Below, in pieces: positions 38,335-48,208 of a stretch of 64,000 bases of DNA (position 1 is its first letter; each line of letters opens with the position of its first letter). The stretch spans positions 179,873 to 243,872 of the forward strand of contig NZ_HG326653.1 of the NCBI RefSeq assembly GCF_000308295.2, written 5' to 3'. Origin of the DNA: Afipia birgiae 34632. Its GTDB lineage: Bacteria; Pseudomonadota; Alphaproteobacteria; Rhizobiales; Xanthobacteraceae. The notes under the pieces were generated by a model, which made no database searches, was not told the origin of the DNA, and worked only from the letters and a program-made list of their open reading frames with translations. The position numbers and the translations under genes were made by a program.

Positions 38335-39309
38335 TTAGTTCGTCGGCAATGGCACCTGATCGTCAATCAGCGCATCCACCGTGGCCTTCACGTCCACACC
38401 AGGCTGGATCACGCCGGCTTGCTGAAGTGCAAGACCCGCAGCGAGGATCGACTCGCGCTGCGGCGCGCCGATCCGGTTGTGCGTGAGTTCGGTGCGCTCC
38501 TTGAGCTGCTTGTCGACCACGGTCTCCGGCAGCTTGGTCACAGCGATGAAGCCGCGCTTGAGCTCGTCGTAATTGGCCAGCGAGTACTTGCGCGCTTCCT
38601 CGTAGACCGCGAGCACACGCTGAACGATTTTCGGATTGTCCTTCAGAAACTGTTCACGGACATTGAGAATGCCCCAGGTGTTGGCTTCAGGCTTGCGGAA
38701 GAACAGTTTCGCACCGTCCTCGATCTCGGCCTGCGCCATCATCGGATCGAGCCCGGCCCACGCATCGACGTCGCCGCGGATCAGCGCGGCCTTGCCGTCT
38801 GCATGCTGCAGCAGAACCGGGGTGATGTCCTTGTCGGTCAGGCCTGCCTCAAGCAATGCACGGACCAGGAAGATGTGCGGGTCGGTGCCACGTGTGACGG
38901 CAACACGCTTGCCTTTCAGATCGGCGACCTTCGCGATCTTGGACTCCTTTGCCGTCACCAGCGCGGTCCATTCGGGACGCGAGTAGACATAGACCGACTT
39001 GATCGGGTTGCCGTTGATCTTCGCAACCAGTGCGGCCGAACCTGCCGTCGATCCGAAATCGATTGAGCCGGCGTTGAGAAACTCGAGCGCCTTGTTGGAA
39101 CCTGCCGACTGCACCCAGACGATCTTGATCCCGTCCTTCTCGAATTCCTTTTCCAGCAGCCCCTTCTCTTTCAGGATGATGGAGACTGGATTGTAGGTCG
39201 CCCAATCGATGGCGATCTGCTTCGGCGCATCGGCGGCAAACGCACCGCCGGTGGCAAGCACTGTTCCCATGACAAGGGCAGCGAGGGCGCGTCGTGATAG
39301 GTTCAACAT
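38335..39309 (-). CDS. Aliphatic sulfonate/taurine-type ABC substrate-binding protein (SsuA-like)
   Basis: A 324-residue periplasmic binding protein of the SsuA/NrtA/TauA group. A signal peptide is clear: MLNLSRRALAALVMGTVLA, cleavage near AFAADAP. The mature part begins KQIAIDWATYNPVSIILKEK and has EFLNAGSIDFGSTAGSAALV, typical of the family. I chose the ATG at 39309 with GGAG six bases upstream; two further ATGs lie just before it. It heads the three-gene importer operon, probably for organosulfonates as a sulfur source. The exact ligand is inferred. Confidence 0.88.
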   Translation of the reverse strand: MLNLSRRALAALVMGTVLATGGAFAADAPKQIAIDWATYNPVSIILKEKGLLEKEFEKDGIKIVWVQSAGSNKALEFLNAGSIDFGSTAGSAALVAKINGNPIKSVYVYSRPEWTALVTAKESKIAKVADLKGKRVAVTRGTDPHIFLVRALLEAGLTDKDITPVLLQHADGKAALIRGDVDAWAGLDPMMAQAEIEDGAKLFFRKPEANTWGILNVREQFLKDNPKIVQRVLAVYEEARKYSLANYDELKRGFIAVTKLPETVVDKQLKERTELTHNRIGAPQRESILAAGLALQQAGVIQPGVDVKATVDALIDDQVPLPTN

Positions 39310-39576
39310 CGTCATCTCCATGTGGATGACCGGAACGGAGTTGCGGTCAGGACGGGTGCATTTCGATGCAACAGGCGGGCGTCCCCTGTCGTCCCGATTG
39401 CTAAAAATCACTATGTTTTTCAATTACTTATTTGATGTCGTCAACGAGAAAAAAACCACCCGAACAAGACCCGTGAGAGAACCGGCTTTCAAAAATTGCG
39501 CGAAAAACAGAAGGGACGGCTCTTTCCGCCGTATTCCGCTGATGACACCGCTGCTGCCGTCCGTTATCCGAATAGA

Positions 39577-42372
39577 ATGGACAGCGTGACGGCCAAGATC
39601 CTCCCAGATCCGGAAGTGCAATTCGATACCGTGCGTATCGCCGGCGAGATCGACACGCTTGCGCAAAAGCATGGCGGCAAAGACGACCTGCTTCGCGCCG
39701 CTATCACACAATTGCTCAAGGGTGAGTTGGCGCTGGCGCGCGAGGCCGCGCAGGCACAATTGCTGAAGGACCGTCACGGACGGCGATGCGCCGAGCGGCT
39801 TTGCTTTGTGCAGGACGAGATCATTCGCATTCTGTTCAATGCCGCGACCCGGCACCTCTATCACTCACCGACCCCGTCGGACTCCGAACGCATGGCCGTG
39901 ATCGCCACCGGCGGTTACGGACGCGGCTTGATGGCGCCCGAGTCCGACATCGATCTGCTGTTCATCCTGCCCTACAAGCAAACCGCATGGGGCGAGCAGG
40001 TGGCGGAGGCAATTCTCTATTGCCTGTGGGACATGGGGCTGAAAGTCGGCCACGCCACCCGCTCGATCGATGAATCGATCCGCCAGGCGCGCGGCGATAT
40101 GACTATCCGCACATCGGTGCTGGAAACCAGGTTTCTGACCGGCGACCAGGCGCTCTACGACGAACTCGTCATGCGCTTCGACAAGGAGGTCGTGCAGGGC
40201 ACCGCCGCTGAGTTCGTGACCGCGAAGCTGGCGGAGCGCGAGGAGCGGCACCGCCGCGCAGGCCAGTCACGCTATCTGGTCGAACCCAACGTGAAGGACG
40301 GCAAGGGCGGACTGCGCGACCTGCATACGCTGTTCTGGATCGCCAAGTACGTTTACCGGGCCAGCAACAGCGAAGACCTCGTACAGCGCGGCGTGTTCGA
40401 CCCGCAGGAGTATCGCACGTTCCGCCGCTGCGAGGATTTCCTGTGGTCTGTCCGCTGCAACATGCACTTCTACACCGGCCGCCCCGAAGAACGGCTGTCG
40501 TTCGAAATGCAGCGCGAGATCGCGCAGCGGCTCGGCTACACCTCACATCCCGGCATGCAGGATGTCGAACGCTTCATGAAGCACTACTTTCTGATCGCAA
40601 AGGAGGTCGGAGATCTCACCGCGATCCTGTGCTCCAAGCTTGAAGACCAGGAAGCCAAGCCTGCGCCCGTGCTGAGCCGGATGATGGCAAAGCTTCGCCC
40701 GGGCCGCAAACGTGGTCGCGTTCCCGGCGGCGAAGATTTTGTCATCGACAACAACCGCATCAACCTTGCCGCGCCCGACGTGTTCAAGACCGATCCGGTC
40801 AATCTGATCCGCATCTTCCGCCTCGCGCAGAAAAACAATCTCGCATTTCACCCCGACGCCATGCGCGCGGCGACGCGCTCGCTCGGCCTGATCACGCCGA
40901 AGCTTCGCGAGAACCCCGAAGCCAACAAGCTGTTCATGGAAATTCTGACGTCGAACGACGCCGAAACGGTGCTGCGACGGATGAACGAGGCCGGCGTGCT
41001 CGGTCGCTTCATCCGCGCGTTCGGACGGATCGTGTCGATGATGCAGTTCAACATGTATCATCACTACACGGTCGACGAGCATCTGCTGCGATGCATCGGC
41101 ATCCTTCAGGATATCGAGCGCGGCGGGAACGACGAGTTCGTGGTCGCTAGCGATCTGATGCGGAAAATCCATCCCGAGCATCGGGCCGTCATCTATATGA
41201 CGGTGCTGTTGCACGACATCGCCAAGGGCCGCCCCGAGGACCACTCCATCGCGGGAGCCAAGGTCGCGCGGCGGCTTTGCCCACGCTTCGGATTCAACGC
41301 GGCCGATACCGAGCTGATCGCCTGGCTGATAGAGGAACATCTCACCATGTCCACGGTGGCGCAGTCGCGCGACCTGTCGGACCGCAAGACCATCGAGAAT
41401 TTCGCTGCCGTCGTGCAGTCGGTCGAGCAGATGAAGCTGCTGACCATTCTGACCACGGCGGACATTCGCGGCGTTGGCCCGGGGGTCTGGAACGGCTGGA
41501 AGGCGCAGCTGATCCGTACGCTTTACTACGAAACTGAACCGGTTCTGACCGGCGGCTTCTCCGAGGTCAATCGCGCCCAGCGCATCGCGGTCGCGCAAGC
41601 CGAATTCCGCGCAAACTTCACTGAATGGCCTGAGAGCGAACTCGAGACCTACATCGCGCGGCACTATCCCGCGTACTGGCTGAAGGTCGAGCTGCCGCGC
41701 AAGATTCGCCACGCGCGCTTCGTCAAAGCCAGCGAAGCGGGCGGTCATAAGCTCGCGGTCAATGTCGGCTTCGATGAGGGGCGCGGCGTCACCGAACTGA
41801 CGATTATGGCGCCCGATCATCCCTGGCTACTGTCGATCATCGCGGGCGCCTGCGCTTCAGCAGGTGCTAACATCGTCGATGCGCAGATCTACACCACCAC
41901 CGACGGTATTGCGCTCGACACCATCGCGATCACCCGCGAGTACGACCGCGACGATGACGAAGGCCGCCGCGCGACCCGCATCGGCGACACCATCGAACAG
42001 GTCCTGGAAGGCAAGCTGCGGCTGCCCGACGTGATGGCGCGGCGCACCGCGTCGAAAGCACGCTTGAAGCCATTCGTCGTGGAGCCGGAAGTCAGCATCA
42101 ACAACCAGTGGTCGGATCGTTACACCGTGATCGAGGTCTCCGGCCTCGATCGTCCGGGTTTGTTGTTTCAGCTCACCACCGCGATCTCGAAACTCAATCT
42201 CAATATCGCGTCCGCGCATGTCGCGACCTTCGGCGAACGCGCCCGCGACGTGTTCTATGTGACCGACCTGCTCGGCGCGCAGATCACCGCGCCAACCCGG
42301 CAGGCCGCCATCAAGCGGGCCCTGATCCACCTGCTCGCCAACGGCGATGCTGCGGAAAAGCCTGCGGCCTGA
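39577..42372 (+). CDS. glnD: Bifunctional uridylyltransferase/uridylyl-removing enzyme
   Basis: GlnD (931 residues) senses glutamine and adds or removes UMP on PII proteins, controlling nitrogen assimilation. The nucleotidyltransferase motif is GGYGRGLMAPESDIDLLF (about residue 112). An HD domain with LLHDIAKGRPEDHS is near residue 545. Two C-terminal ACT domains (ELTIMAPDHPWLLSIIAG and [19 protein letters not shown]) bind glutamine. I chose the ATG at 39577 (MDSVTAK); upstream in-frame sequence is not conserved in type. It is divergent from the sulfonate importer. Confidence 0.95.
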   Translation: MDSVTAKILPDPEVQFDTVRIAGEIDTLAQKHGGKDDLLRAAITQLLKGELALAREAAQAQLLKDRHGRRCAERLCFVQDEIIRILFNAATRHLYHSPTPSDSERMAVIATGGYGRGLMAPESDIDLLFILPYKQTAWGEQVAEAILYCLWDMGLKVGHATRSIDESIRQARGDMTIRTSVLETRFLTGDQALYDELVMRFDKEVVQGTAAEFVTAKLAEREERHRRAGQSRYLVEPNVKDGKGGLRDLHTLFWIAKYVYRASNSEDLVQRGVFDPQEYRTFRRCEDFLWSVRCNMHFYTGRPEERLSFEMQREIAQRLGYTSHPGMQDVERFMKHYFLIAKEVGDLTAILCSKLEDQEAKPAPVLSRMMAKLRPGRKRGRVPGGEDFVIDNNRINLAAPDVFKTDPVNLIRIFRLAQKNNLAFHPDAMRAATRSLGLITPKLRENPEANKLFMEILTSNDAETVLRRMNEAGVLGRFIRAFGRIVSMMQFNMYHHYTVDEHLLRCIGILQDIERGGNDEFVVASDLMRKIHPEHRAVIYMTVLLHDIAKGRPEDHSIAGAKVARRLCPRFGFNAADTELIAWLIEEHLTMSTVAQSRDLSDRKTIENFAAVVQSVEQMKLLTILTTADIRGVGPGVWNGWKAQLIRTLYYETEPVLTGGFSEVNRAQRIAVAQAEFRANFTEWPESELETYIARHYPAYWLKVELPRKIRHARFVKASEAGGHKLAVNVGFDEGRGVTELTIMAPDHPWLLSIIAGACASAGANIVDAQIYTTTDGIALDTIAITREYDRDDDEGRRATRIGDTIEQVLEGKLRLPDVMARRTASKARLKPFVVEPEVSINNQWSDRYTVIEVSGLDRPGLLFQLTTAISKLNLNIASAHVATFGERARDVFYVTDLLGAQITAPTRQAAIKRALIHLLANGDAAEKPAA

Positions 42373-42534
42373 TTTATCTTTCCACTGCCTGAAGACGGGC
42401 TGCACTTTGAATCACGGCCTTTTGCCGCAGGCGCGATTGCGATCGTGCTATGCAGCATTGTGCCTCGCGGCGAATATCATCGCTGCAGTTTGCGTGCTAT
42501 AACGTCGCCGGATTGGACATACCGGAGGTCCGCG

Positions 42535-43938
42535 ATGTTCGAAGGTTTTGACGCCATCACCCTGGCGCGCATGCAGTTCGCATTCACGGTGTCTTTCCAC
42601 ATCGTGTTTCCGGCCTTCTCCATCGGCCTCGCAAGCTATCTGGCTGTTCTCGAAGCTCTGTGGCTGTGGACCGGCCGCGAGGTCTTCATCAATCTTTTCA
42701 ATTATTGGCTTAAAATTTTCGCAGTTGCCTTCGGCATGGGCGTCGTGTCCGGCATCGTAATGGCCTATCAGTTCGGCACCAACTGGGCGGTGTTCTCCGA
42801 CAAGGCCGGCCCGATCATAGGCCCGCTGATGGCTTACGAGGTGCTGACGGCCTTTTTCCTCGAAGCCGGCTTTTTGGGCGTCATGCTGTTCGGGCTGAAG
42901 CGTGTCGGCCACAAACTGCATTTCTTCGCGACGTTGATGGTCGCGGTGGGCACGCTGATCTCCGCCTTCTGGATTCTCTCGGCAAATTCCTGGATGCAGA
43001 CGCCCACTGGCTTCGCAATGAACCCGGCAGGGCAGTTCGTCGCCGCAGACTGGTGGAAGGTTATCTTCAATCCGTCCTTCCCTTATCGCCTCGTACACAT
43101 GGTGCTGGCAGCGTATCTCACCACCGCGTTTGTTGTGGGCGCCGTCGGCGCCTATCACCTTCTCAAGGATTCCCGGCTGGAAGGCCCGCGGGTGATGTTC
43201 TCGATGGCGATGTGGATGGCGGCTATCGTTGCCCCGATCCAGATTTTCGCCGGCGACCTGCACGGCCTCAATACGCTGGAGCATCAGCCTGTGAAGGTGA
43301 TGGCGATGGAAGGCCACTTCCAGAGTCATCCGAATGGCGCGCCTCTCATTCTGTTCGGCCTGCCTGACCAGGCCGCGGGTGCGGTAAAATATTCGATCGA
43401 GATTCCGAAAGCATCATCACTGATCCTCAAGCACTCGCTTGATGCGCCGCTGAAGGGCCTCGACACCGTGCCACGCGAAAACTGGCCGCCGGTGGCGATC
43501 GTGTTCTGGTCGTTCCGCGTCATGGTCGGCATTGGATTCCTGATGCTCGGCGTTGGCCTGTTCAGCTTGTGGGCGCGCTGGCGCGGCACGCTTTATCAGG
43601 CGCATTGGCTGCATCGCTATGCGCTGGTGATGGGCCCCGCCGGGTTCGTCGCCGTTCTTGCCGGATGGGTGACCACCGAAGTCGGACGGCAGCCCTTCAC
43701 AGTTTATGGACTGCTGCGCACCGCCGATTCCGCGTCGCCGCTGGCTGCGCCTGCGGTCGCCTCGTCCCTGCTCGCCTTCGTCGTCGTCTACTTCATCGTG
43801 TTCGGCATGGGCGTTTTCTATATTCTGAAGCTGATGTATGAGCCTCCGCATCATGGCGAAGAAGGCCCCGACACGCCGGCCCGCGCTGCGGGCATCACGC
43901 CCGCGCAGGCCATTCACGCCGTACCAGGACAGGGGTAA
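42535..43938 (+). CDS. cydA: Cytochrome bd-type quinol oxidase subunit I (CIO type)
   Basis: Subunit I of a cytochrome bd/cyanide-insensitive oxidase, which reduces oxygen with quinol electrons. The heme ligands lie in FTVSFHIVFPAFSIGL (His near residue 19) and in the conserved GTNWAVFSDKAGPIIGPLM and later segments. The quinol loop is short, which marks the CioA branch. Length 467 residues. I chose the ATG at 42535, which has GGAGG seven bases upstream. CydB follows after 5 bp. Confidence 0.95.
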   Translation: MFEGFDAITLARMQFAFTVSFHIVFPAFSIGLASYLAVLEALWLWTGREVFINLFNYWLKIFAVAFGMGVVSGIVMAYQFGTNWAVFSDKAGPIIGPLMAYEVLTAFFLEAGFLGVMLFGLKRVGHKLHFFATLMVAVGTLISAFWILSANSWMQTPTGFAMNPAGQFVAADWWKVIFNPSFPYRLVHMVLAAYLTTAFVVGAVGAYHLLKDSRLEGPRVMFSMAMWMAAIVAPIQIFAGDLHGLNTLEHQPVKVMAMEGHFQSHPNGAPLILFGLPDQAAGAVKYSIEIPKASSLILKHSLDAPLKGLDTVPRENWPPVAIVFWSFRVMVGIGFLMLGVGLFSLWARWRGTLYQAHWLHRYALVMGPAGFVAVLAGWVTTEVGRQPFTVYGLLRTADSASPLAAPAVASSLLAFVVVYFIVFGMGVFYILKLMYEPPHHGEEGPDTPARAAGITPAQAIHAVPGQG

Positions 43939-43943
43939 GCACG

Positions 43944-44957
43944 ATGGCTGGAATCCCTCTCGACATCGCAACGCTGTGGGCCTTCATCATTGCCTTCGCC
44001 GTCTTCATGTACATCGTCATGGACGGTTTCGATCTCGGCCTCGGCATGCTGTTTCCTTTCTTTCCGAAGAAGGAAGACCGCAACGTCATCATGAATACGG
44101 TTGCCCCGGTGTGGGACGGCAACGAGACCTGGCTGGTGCTCGGCGGCGGCGGGTTGATGGCGGCATTTCCACTGGCCTTCGCAGTCCTGATGCCGGCGAT
44201 CTATACGCCGATCATCGCCATGCTGATCGGACTGGTGTTTCGCGGCGTCGCCTTCGAATTCCGCTGGCGCAGCCAGAAGGAGCGCAACCTCTGGGATATC
44301 GCCTTCGCAGGCGGATCCTTGGTCGCGGCGCTGTCGCAAGGCATCGCGCTCGGCGCGATCCTGCAAGGCGTTCATGTCGAGGGACGGCACTATGCAGGCG
44401 GCTGGTGGGACTGGCTGACGCCGTTCAGCATTCTGACCGGCTGCGCGGTCGTCGCCGGCTATGGTCTGCTCGGCGCAACTTGGCTGATCATGAAGACCAC
44501 GGGCGAACTGCGCGAGCACGCTTATCGCATGAGCTGGTGGCTTCTGGTCGCAACGCTCATCGCCATTTGCGCCGTTAGTCTCGCAACGCCGTTTCTGCAG
44601 GCGGATTACTGGCGACGCTGGTTCGAGTGGCCGAATATCGTCTTCACCGCGCCGATTCCCATCGCTGTGGCGGCTATCACGCTGCTGCTGCTGAAGAGTC
44701 TCGCCAACAAGCAAGACTATCGGCCGTTCGTGTTGACGCTGTCGCTGTTCGCGCTGTCCTATGCGGGGCTCGGCGTCAGCATATATCCCTACATCGTGCC
44801 GCAAAGCATCACGATCTGGCAGGCCGCAGCCCCCGCCAACAGCCTCAGCTTCATGCTGGTTGGAGTCGCAATTCTTGTGCCTCTCATCCTCGCCTATACT
44901 GCATGGTCATACTGGGTGTTCCGCGGCAAGGTCGATCCCTCGAGCGGCTACCACTAG
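43944..44957 (+). CDS. cydB: Cytochrome bd-type quinol oxidase subunit II
   Basis: A 337-residue membrane partner of CydA. The family motifs YIVMDGFDLGLGMLFPF and VWDGNETWLVLGGGGLMAAF (landmarks at residues 27-70) and the C-terminal SITIWQAAAPANSLSFML are present. It stabilises the heme site and has about nine helices. It sits between cydA and the small DUF2474 gene, forming one operon. Confidence 0.95.
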   Translation: MAGIPLDIATLWAFIIAFAVFMYIVMDGFDLGLGMLFPFFPKKEDRNVIMNTVAPVWDGNETWLVLGGGGLMAAFPLAFAVLMPAIYTPIIAMLIGLVFRGVAFEFRWRSQKERNLWDIAFAGGSLVAALSQGIALGAILQGVHVEGRHYAGGWWDWLTPFSILTGCAVVAGYGLLGATWLIMKTTGELREHAYRMSWWLLVATLIAICAVSLATPFLQADYWRRWFEWPNIVFTAPIPIAVAAITLLLLKSLANKQDYRPFVLTLSLFALSYAGLGVSIYPYIVPQSITIWQAAAPANSLSFMLVGVAILVPLILAYTAWSYWVFRGKVDPSSGYH

Positions 44958-44964
44958 AGTGAGC

Positions 44965-45096
44965 ATGACCTCGCCATCCGAACCGCCCGGGCCGCTGTCG
45001 CGAAAGCTGTTGTGGTTCGTCGCCTTGTGGCTGCTCGGGACCGGCACCGTTGCCGTTTTCGCCTATATCCTGCGGCTCTGGATCGCCCCGCACTGA
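44965..45096 (+). CDS. DUF2474 small membrane subunit of the CIO-type oxidase
   Basis: A 43-residue single-helix protein: MTSPSEPPGPLSRKLLWFVA, then LWLLGTGTVAVFAYILRLWI and APH. It starts 7 bp after cydB. DUF2474 proteins are found downstream of cioAB and are the counterpart of the CydX accessory subunit that stabilises bd oxidases. Short, but position and pattern (W-ALWLLG---A-----RL) make it credible. Confidence 0.85.
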   Translation: MTSPSEPPGPLSRKLLWFVALWLLGTGTVAVFAYILRLWIAPH

Positions 45097-45230
45097 TCCG
45101 GATGATCACCGATTTCGAATATATTTTAAGGATTTACGACACATGGTGGCCTTGGGGCGGGTATCACTTGCCAGCCGCGCACGGCTAAGGTTTGATGCGC
45201 GAGGGCACGACTAAACGCGGGATTCTCGAC

Positions 45231-45824
45231 ATGAACATCATTCGCTCTCTCGCTTTGGCGGCGATCGCGGCCAGCCTGTTGTTCGCAGCACCTCATGCAT
45301 TCGCGCAGGGCCGCGAGATGAACATCGGTGACCAGCCGGGATACATTCCGGAGGACGAGGAAATTGCACCGGAATTCAAGCGCACTGCGGTTTTCTTCCG
45401 CACGACCGAAGCGCCCGGCACCATCGTCATCAGCACCTCTGAGCGCTTTCTCTATCTCGTGCAGGGCAACGGTCGCGCACTGCGTTACGGCATCGGTGTC
45501 GGCCGCGAGGGCTTCCAATGGCAGGGGCTGCAGAAGATTTCCCGCAAGCAGGAATGGCCGGACTGGACACCGCCGCCGGAAATGATCGCGCGCCAGCCCT
45601 ACCTGCCACGCTTCATGGCGGGCGGCCCCGGCAATCCGATGGGCGCGCGGGCGCTGTATCTCGGCGCCACGGTCTATCGCATTCACGGCACCAACCAGCC
45701 GCAGACCATCGGCAGCGCCGTGTCGTCCGGGTGCTTCCGTCTGGTCAATGCCGACGTGACCGATCTCTTCGATCGCGTCCCCGTCGGCACCAAGGTCATC
45801 ATCCGCCAGCGGCCCGAAATCTAG
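45231..45824 (+). CDS. L,D-transpeptidase (YkuD family)
   Basis: A 197-residue exported enzyme. The signal peptide is MNIIRSLALAAIAASLLF, ending near AFAQG. The YkuD catalytic motif HGTNQPQTIGSAVSSGCFR (about residues 143-161) holds the His and nucleophilic Cys that form 3-3 cross-links or attach proteins to peptidoglycan. The start at 45231 is chosen from the signal peptide. It is preceded by cydAB and followed by a binding-protein gene; no functional link is evident. Confidence 0.92.
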   Translation: MNIIRSLALAAIAASLLFAAPHAFAQGREMNIGDQPGYIPEDEEIAPEFKRTAVFFRTTEAPGTIVISTSERFLYLVQGNGRALRYGIGVGREGFQWQGLQKISRKQEWPDWTPPPEMIARQPYLPRFMAGGPGNPMGARALYLGATVYRIHGTNQPQTIGSAVSSGCFRLVNADVTDLFDRVPVGTKVIIRQRPEI

Positions 45825-45881
45825 TTTTCCGGCACAGATCTTTCGTTTTCCGTACGCATACTTCAGAAGCGAGATTCATTC

Positions 45882-46931
45882 ATGGCCATTTTTTCGCGCA
45901 CCTTCGGCACTGGTCTCCTCATCGGCGCCACTATTGCTGTCGCGGTTGCGGCAGCGGCAATCGCCTACGAGCGGTACGACACGCGAACCCTGAAACGCAC
46001 CGTGAAACGAGATGCTGTCCTTTGCGGTGTCAATTCTGGCCTGCCGGGCTTCTCGATTCCCGACGACAAGGGCAACTGGTCCGGCTTCGACGTGGATATC
46101 TGCCGGGCTGTTGCCGCCGCGATCTTCAACGACCCGAACAAGGTGAAATTCATTCCGCTCGATGCCAGCGAGCGCTTCAAGGAACTGCGCAACCGCAAGG
46201 TCGATATCCTGTCGCGCAACTCCACCTGGAGCATGTCACGCGAGACCGAATACGGCCTGAACTTCGCAGCCGTCGCCTACTACGACGGCGAAGGTTTTAT
46301 GGTGCGTCAGTCGCGCAATATCGATTCCGCCCTTGAACTCGACGGCAGCAAGGTCTGCGTTCAGGCTGGCACCACGACGCAGCTGAATCTTGCAGACTAT
46401 TTCCGCGCCAACAACATCAAGTATCAGGAATTGAACCTCCCGAAGCTCGAAGATGTCATCAAGGCCTATGATTCAGGCCAGTGCGATGTACTGACCACCG
46501 ACGTATCGCAACTCTATGCGCTGCGGCTGCGGCTGACCAAACCCGGCGAACATGTCATCCTGCCGGATGTGATTTCGAAGGAACCGCTGGCACCGGTAGT
46601 TCGACAGCGCGACGACGAATGGCTACTGATTGTAAAATGGACGATCTACGCCATGCTCAACGCGGAAGAACTCGGCGTGACATCGAAGAATATCGACGAA
46701 GCGCTGAAGTCGAAGAAGCCGGATATCATGCGGTTGGTCGGCACCGAAGGCGCCTATGGCGAGGAAATTGACCTGACCCGGGACTGGGCGGCGCGCATCA
46801 TCCGCCATGTCGGCAACTATGGCGAAGTCTATGAACGCAACGTCGGCACCGGCTCCAAGCTGGCAATTCCACGCGGTCTCAACCAGCTCTGGAACGCCGG
46901 CGGCATCCAGTACGCACCGCCGATCCGGTAA
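45882..46931 (+). CDS. Amino-acid ABC transporter substrate-binding protein (AapJ-like), orphan
   Basis: A 349-residue periplasmic binding protein with an N-terminal hydrophobic signal or anchor (residues 9-29). The AapJ/general amino acid pattern is clear: LCGVNSGLPGFSIPDDKGNW, GFDVDICRAVAAAIF and SRNSTWSMSRETEYGLNF. In R. leguminosarum AapJ works with AapQMP; no permease or ATPase gene is next to it here. It may serve a transporter coded elsewhere. Confidence 0.88.
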   Translation: MAIFSRTFGTGLLIGATIAVAVAAAAIAYERYDTRTLKRTVKRDAVLCGVNSGLPGFSIPDDKGNWSGFDVDICRAVAAAIFNDPNKVKFIPLDASERFKELRNRKVDILSRNSTWSMSRETEYGLNFAAVAYYDGEGFMVRQSRNIDSALELDGSKVCVQAGTTTQLNLADYFRANNIKYQELNLPKLEDVIKAYDSGQCDVLTTDVSQLYALRLRLTKPGEHVILPDVISKEPLAPVVRQRDDEWLLIVKWTIYAMLNAEELGVTSKNIDEALKSKKPDIMRLVGTEGAYGEEIDLTRDWAARIIRHVGNYGEVYERNVGTGSKLAIPRGLNQLWNAGGIQYAPPIR

Positions 46932-46960
46932 TACGCGTTATCTATTTAATCGGGATTGTG

Positions 46961-46983
46961 ATGGCCGGGCTTGTCCCGGCCAT
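46961..46983. terminator. Hairpin between convergent genes
   Basis: ATGGCCGGG at 46961-46969 pairs perfectly with 46975-46983, loop CTTGT. It lies between the binding-protein gene and the convergent acyl-CoA dehydrogenase gene. The GGCCGGG-CTTGT-CCCGGCC core is also a common intergenic palindrome in Bradyrhizobium-type genomes, so terminator function is likely but not certain. Confidence 0.55.
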
Positions 46984-47014
46984 TTGCTTCCTCGGCAAAA
47001 GCTCCGGCTAGCGC

Positions 47015-48154
47015 TCAGTAATTCTTCAGCCGCGCCAGCTGGTCAGCGTGATATGCGGCATCACCGAACAATTCCTGACATACCCGCGCGCGCTTCATGA
47101 AGAATCCGATGTCGAACGCATCGGTCATGCCGACACCGCCATGCATCTGCACAGCCTCCTGCACGGCCAGCGTCGCCGTCGATCCGGCTTTCGCCTTGGC
47201 AACGGCCACCGCAGCGCCTGCCTTGTCGACATCCGAGTCCAGCGCCTGCAGAGCCTTCATCACGGCCGCCTTGGTAATCTCGATCTCGGTGTAAAGATGC
47301 GCGGCGCGGTGCTGCAGTGCCTGGAACTCACCGATCGGCTTGCCGAACTGCTTGCGTTCTTTCAGATAGGTCACCGTGCGCATGAAGGCCTCTTCACTGA
47401 CGCCGACCATTTCGGACGCCACGGCCGCACGGCCGACATTGAGAATGCCCTCGAGCAAGGCTCCACCCTGATCGACCTCTCCGAGCACGCCGTCCGCCGT
47501 TACCTCGGCATCATTGAACACGATACGCGCGGCGTTGTGCGCATCAACCATCGCGGTGCGCTCGATCTCGATGCTCCTACTCTTGGGATTGACCAGAAAC
47601 AGCGTCAGCCCCTCGCGATCACCGCTCTCACCTGCGGTGCGGGCCGCGACGATCAGCAAATCCGAGGCGTGACCATCGACGACGAACGCCTTCGTGCCCT
47701 TGAGCTTGAAACCGTTGCCGGAACGCACAGCCTGCATCGCCGTCTTCAGGGGGCGATGCTTGGCGCCTTCGTCCACCGCGAGTGATGCGATCAGATCGCC
47801 TTTGGCAATCTTCGTCAGATGTTCTGATTTCTGCGCGGCATTGCCGCCACGCGCCAACGCGGTCGCAGCCACCACGCCGGTCAACAGGAACGGTGACGGC
47901 ATCAGTGTGCGGCCGATTTCCTCCATCACCACGCCGGCCTCGACGCAGCCAAGCCCGCTACCTCCGAACTCTTCCGGCACCAGCAAGCCAGAGAAGCCCA
48001 TCTCAGCGAAGGTTTTCCAGAGATCCCGCGAAAAGCCGGTAGCATCCTTCGCATCTCGCAGCTTGCGCAGATGCGCGACCGGAGCCTTGTCGCTGATGAG
48101 ACCACGCGCGCTGTCGCGCAGCATTGACTGTTCTTCGTTAAGGACGAGAGCCAT
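47015..48154 (-). CDS. Acyl-CoA dehydrogenase, probably non-catalytic partner subunit
   Basis: A 379-residue acyl-CoA dehydrogenase. The FAD region includes FGGSGLGCVEAGVVMEEIGR and the C-terminal VQMHGGVGMTDAFDIGFFMK. I do not see the usual catalytic Glu in its C-terminal position, whereas the neighbouring gene product has EGGTSE. Paired genes like these form heteromeric dehydrogenases (PimC/PimD or FadE28/FadE29 types). It lies 54 bp downstream of its partner, same strand. Confidence 0.88.
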   Translation of the reverse strand: MALVLNEEQSMLRDSARGLISDKAPVAHLRKLRDAKDATGFSRDLWKTFAEMGFSGLLVPEEFGGSGLGCVEAGVVMEEIGRTLMPSPFLLTGVVAATALARGGNAAQKSEHLTKIAKGDLIASLAVDEGAKHRPLKTAMQAVRSGNGFKLKGTKAFVVDGHASDLLIVAARTAGESGDREGLTLFLVNPKSRSIEIERTAMVDAHNAARIVFNDAEVTADGVLGEVDQGGALLEGILNVGRAAVASEMVGVSEEAFMRTVTYLKERKQFGKPIGEFQALQHRAAHLYTEIEITKAAVMKALQALDSDVDKAGAAVAVAKAKAGSTATLAVQEAVQMHGGVGMTDAFDIGFFMKRARVCQELFGDAAYHADQLARLKNY

Positions 48155-48208
48155 TTGGGTATCCGGTACGAGTTATCGGTTAAGGAGAGCGGTGCGCGAC
48201 TGAATGGC

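Noticed and set aside
40543-41820. 425-codon minus-strand open frame over glnD
   Set aside because: Antisense to the GlnD HD domain; no independent support.
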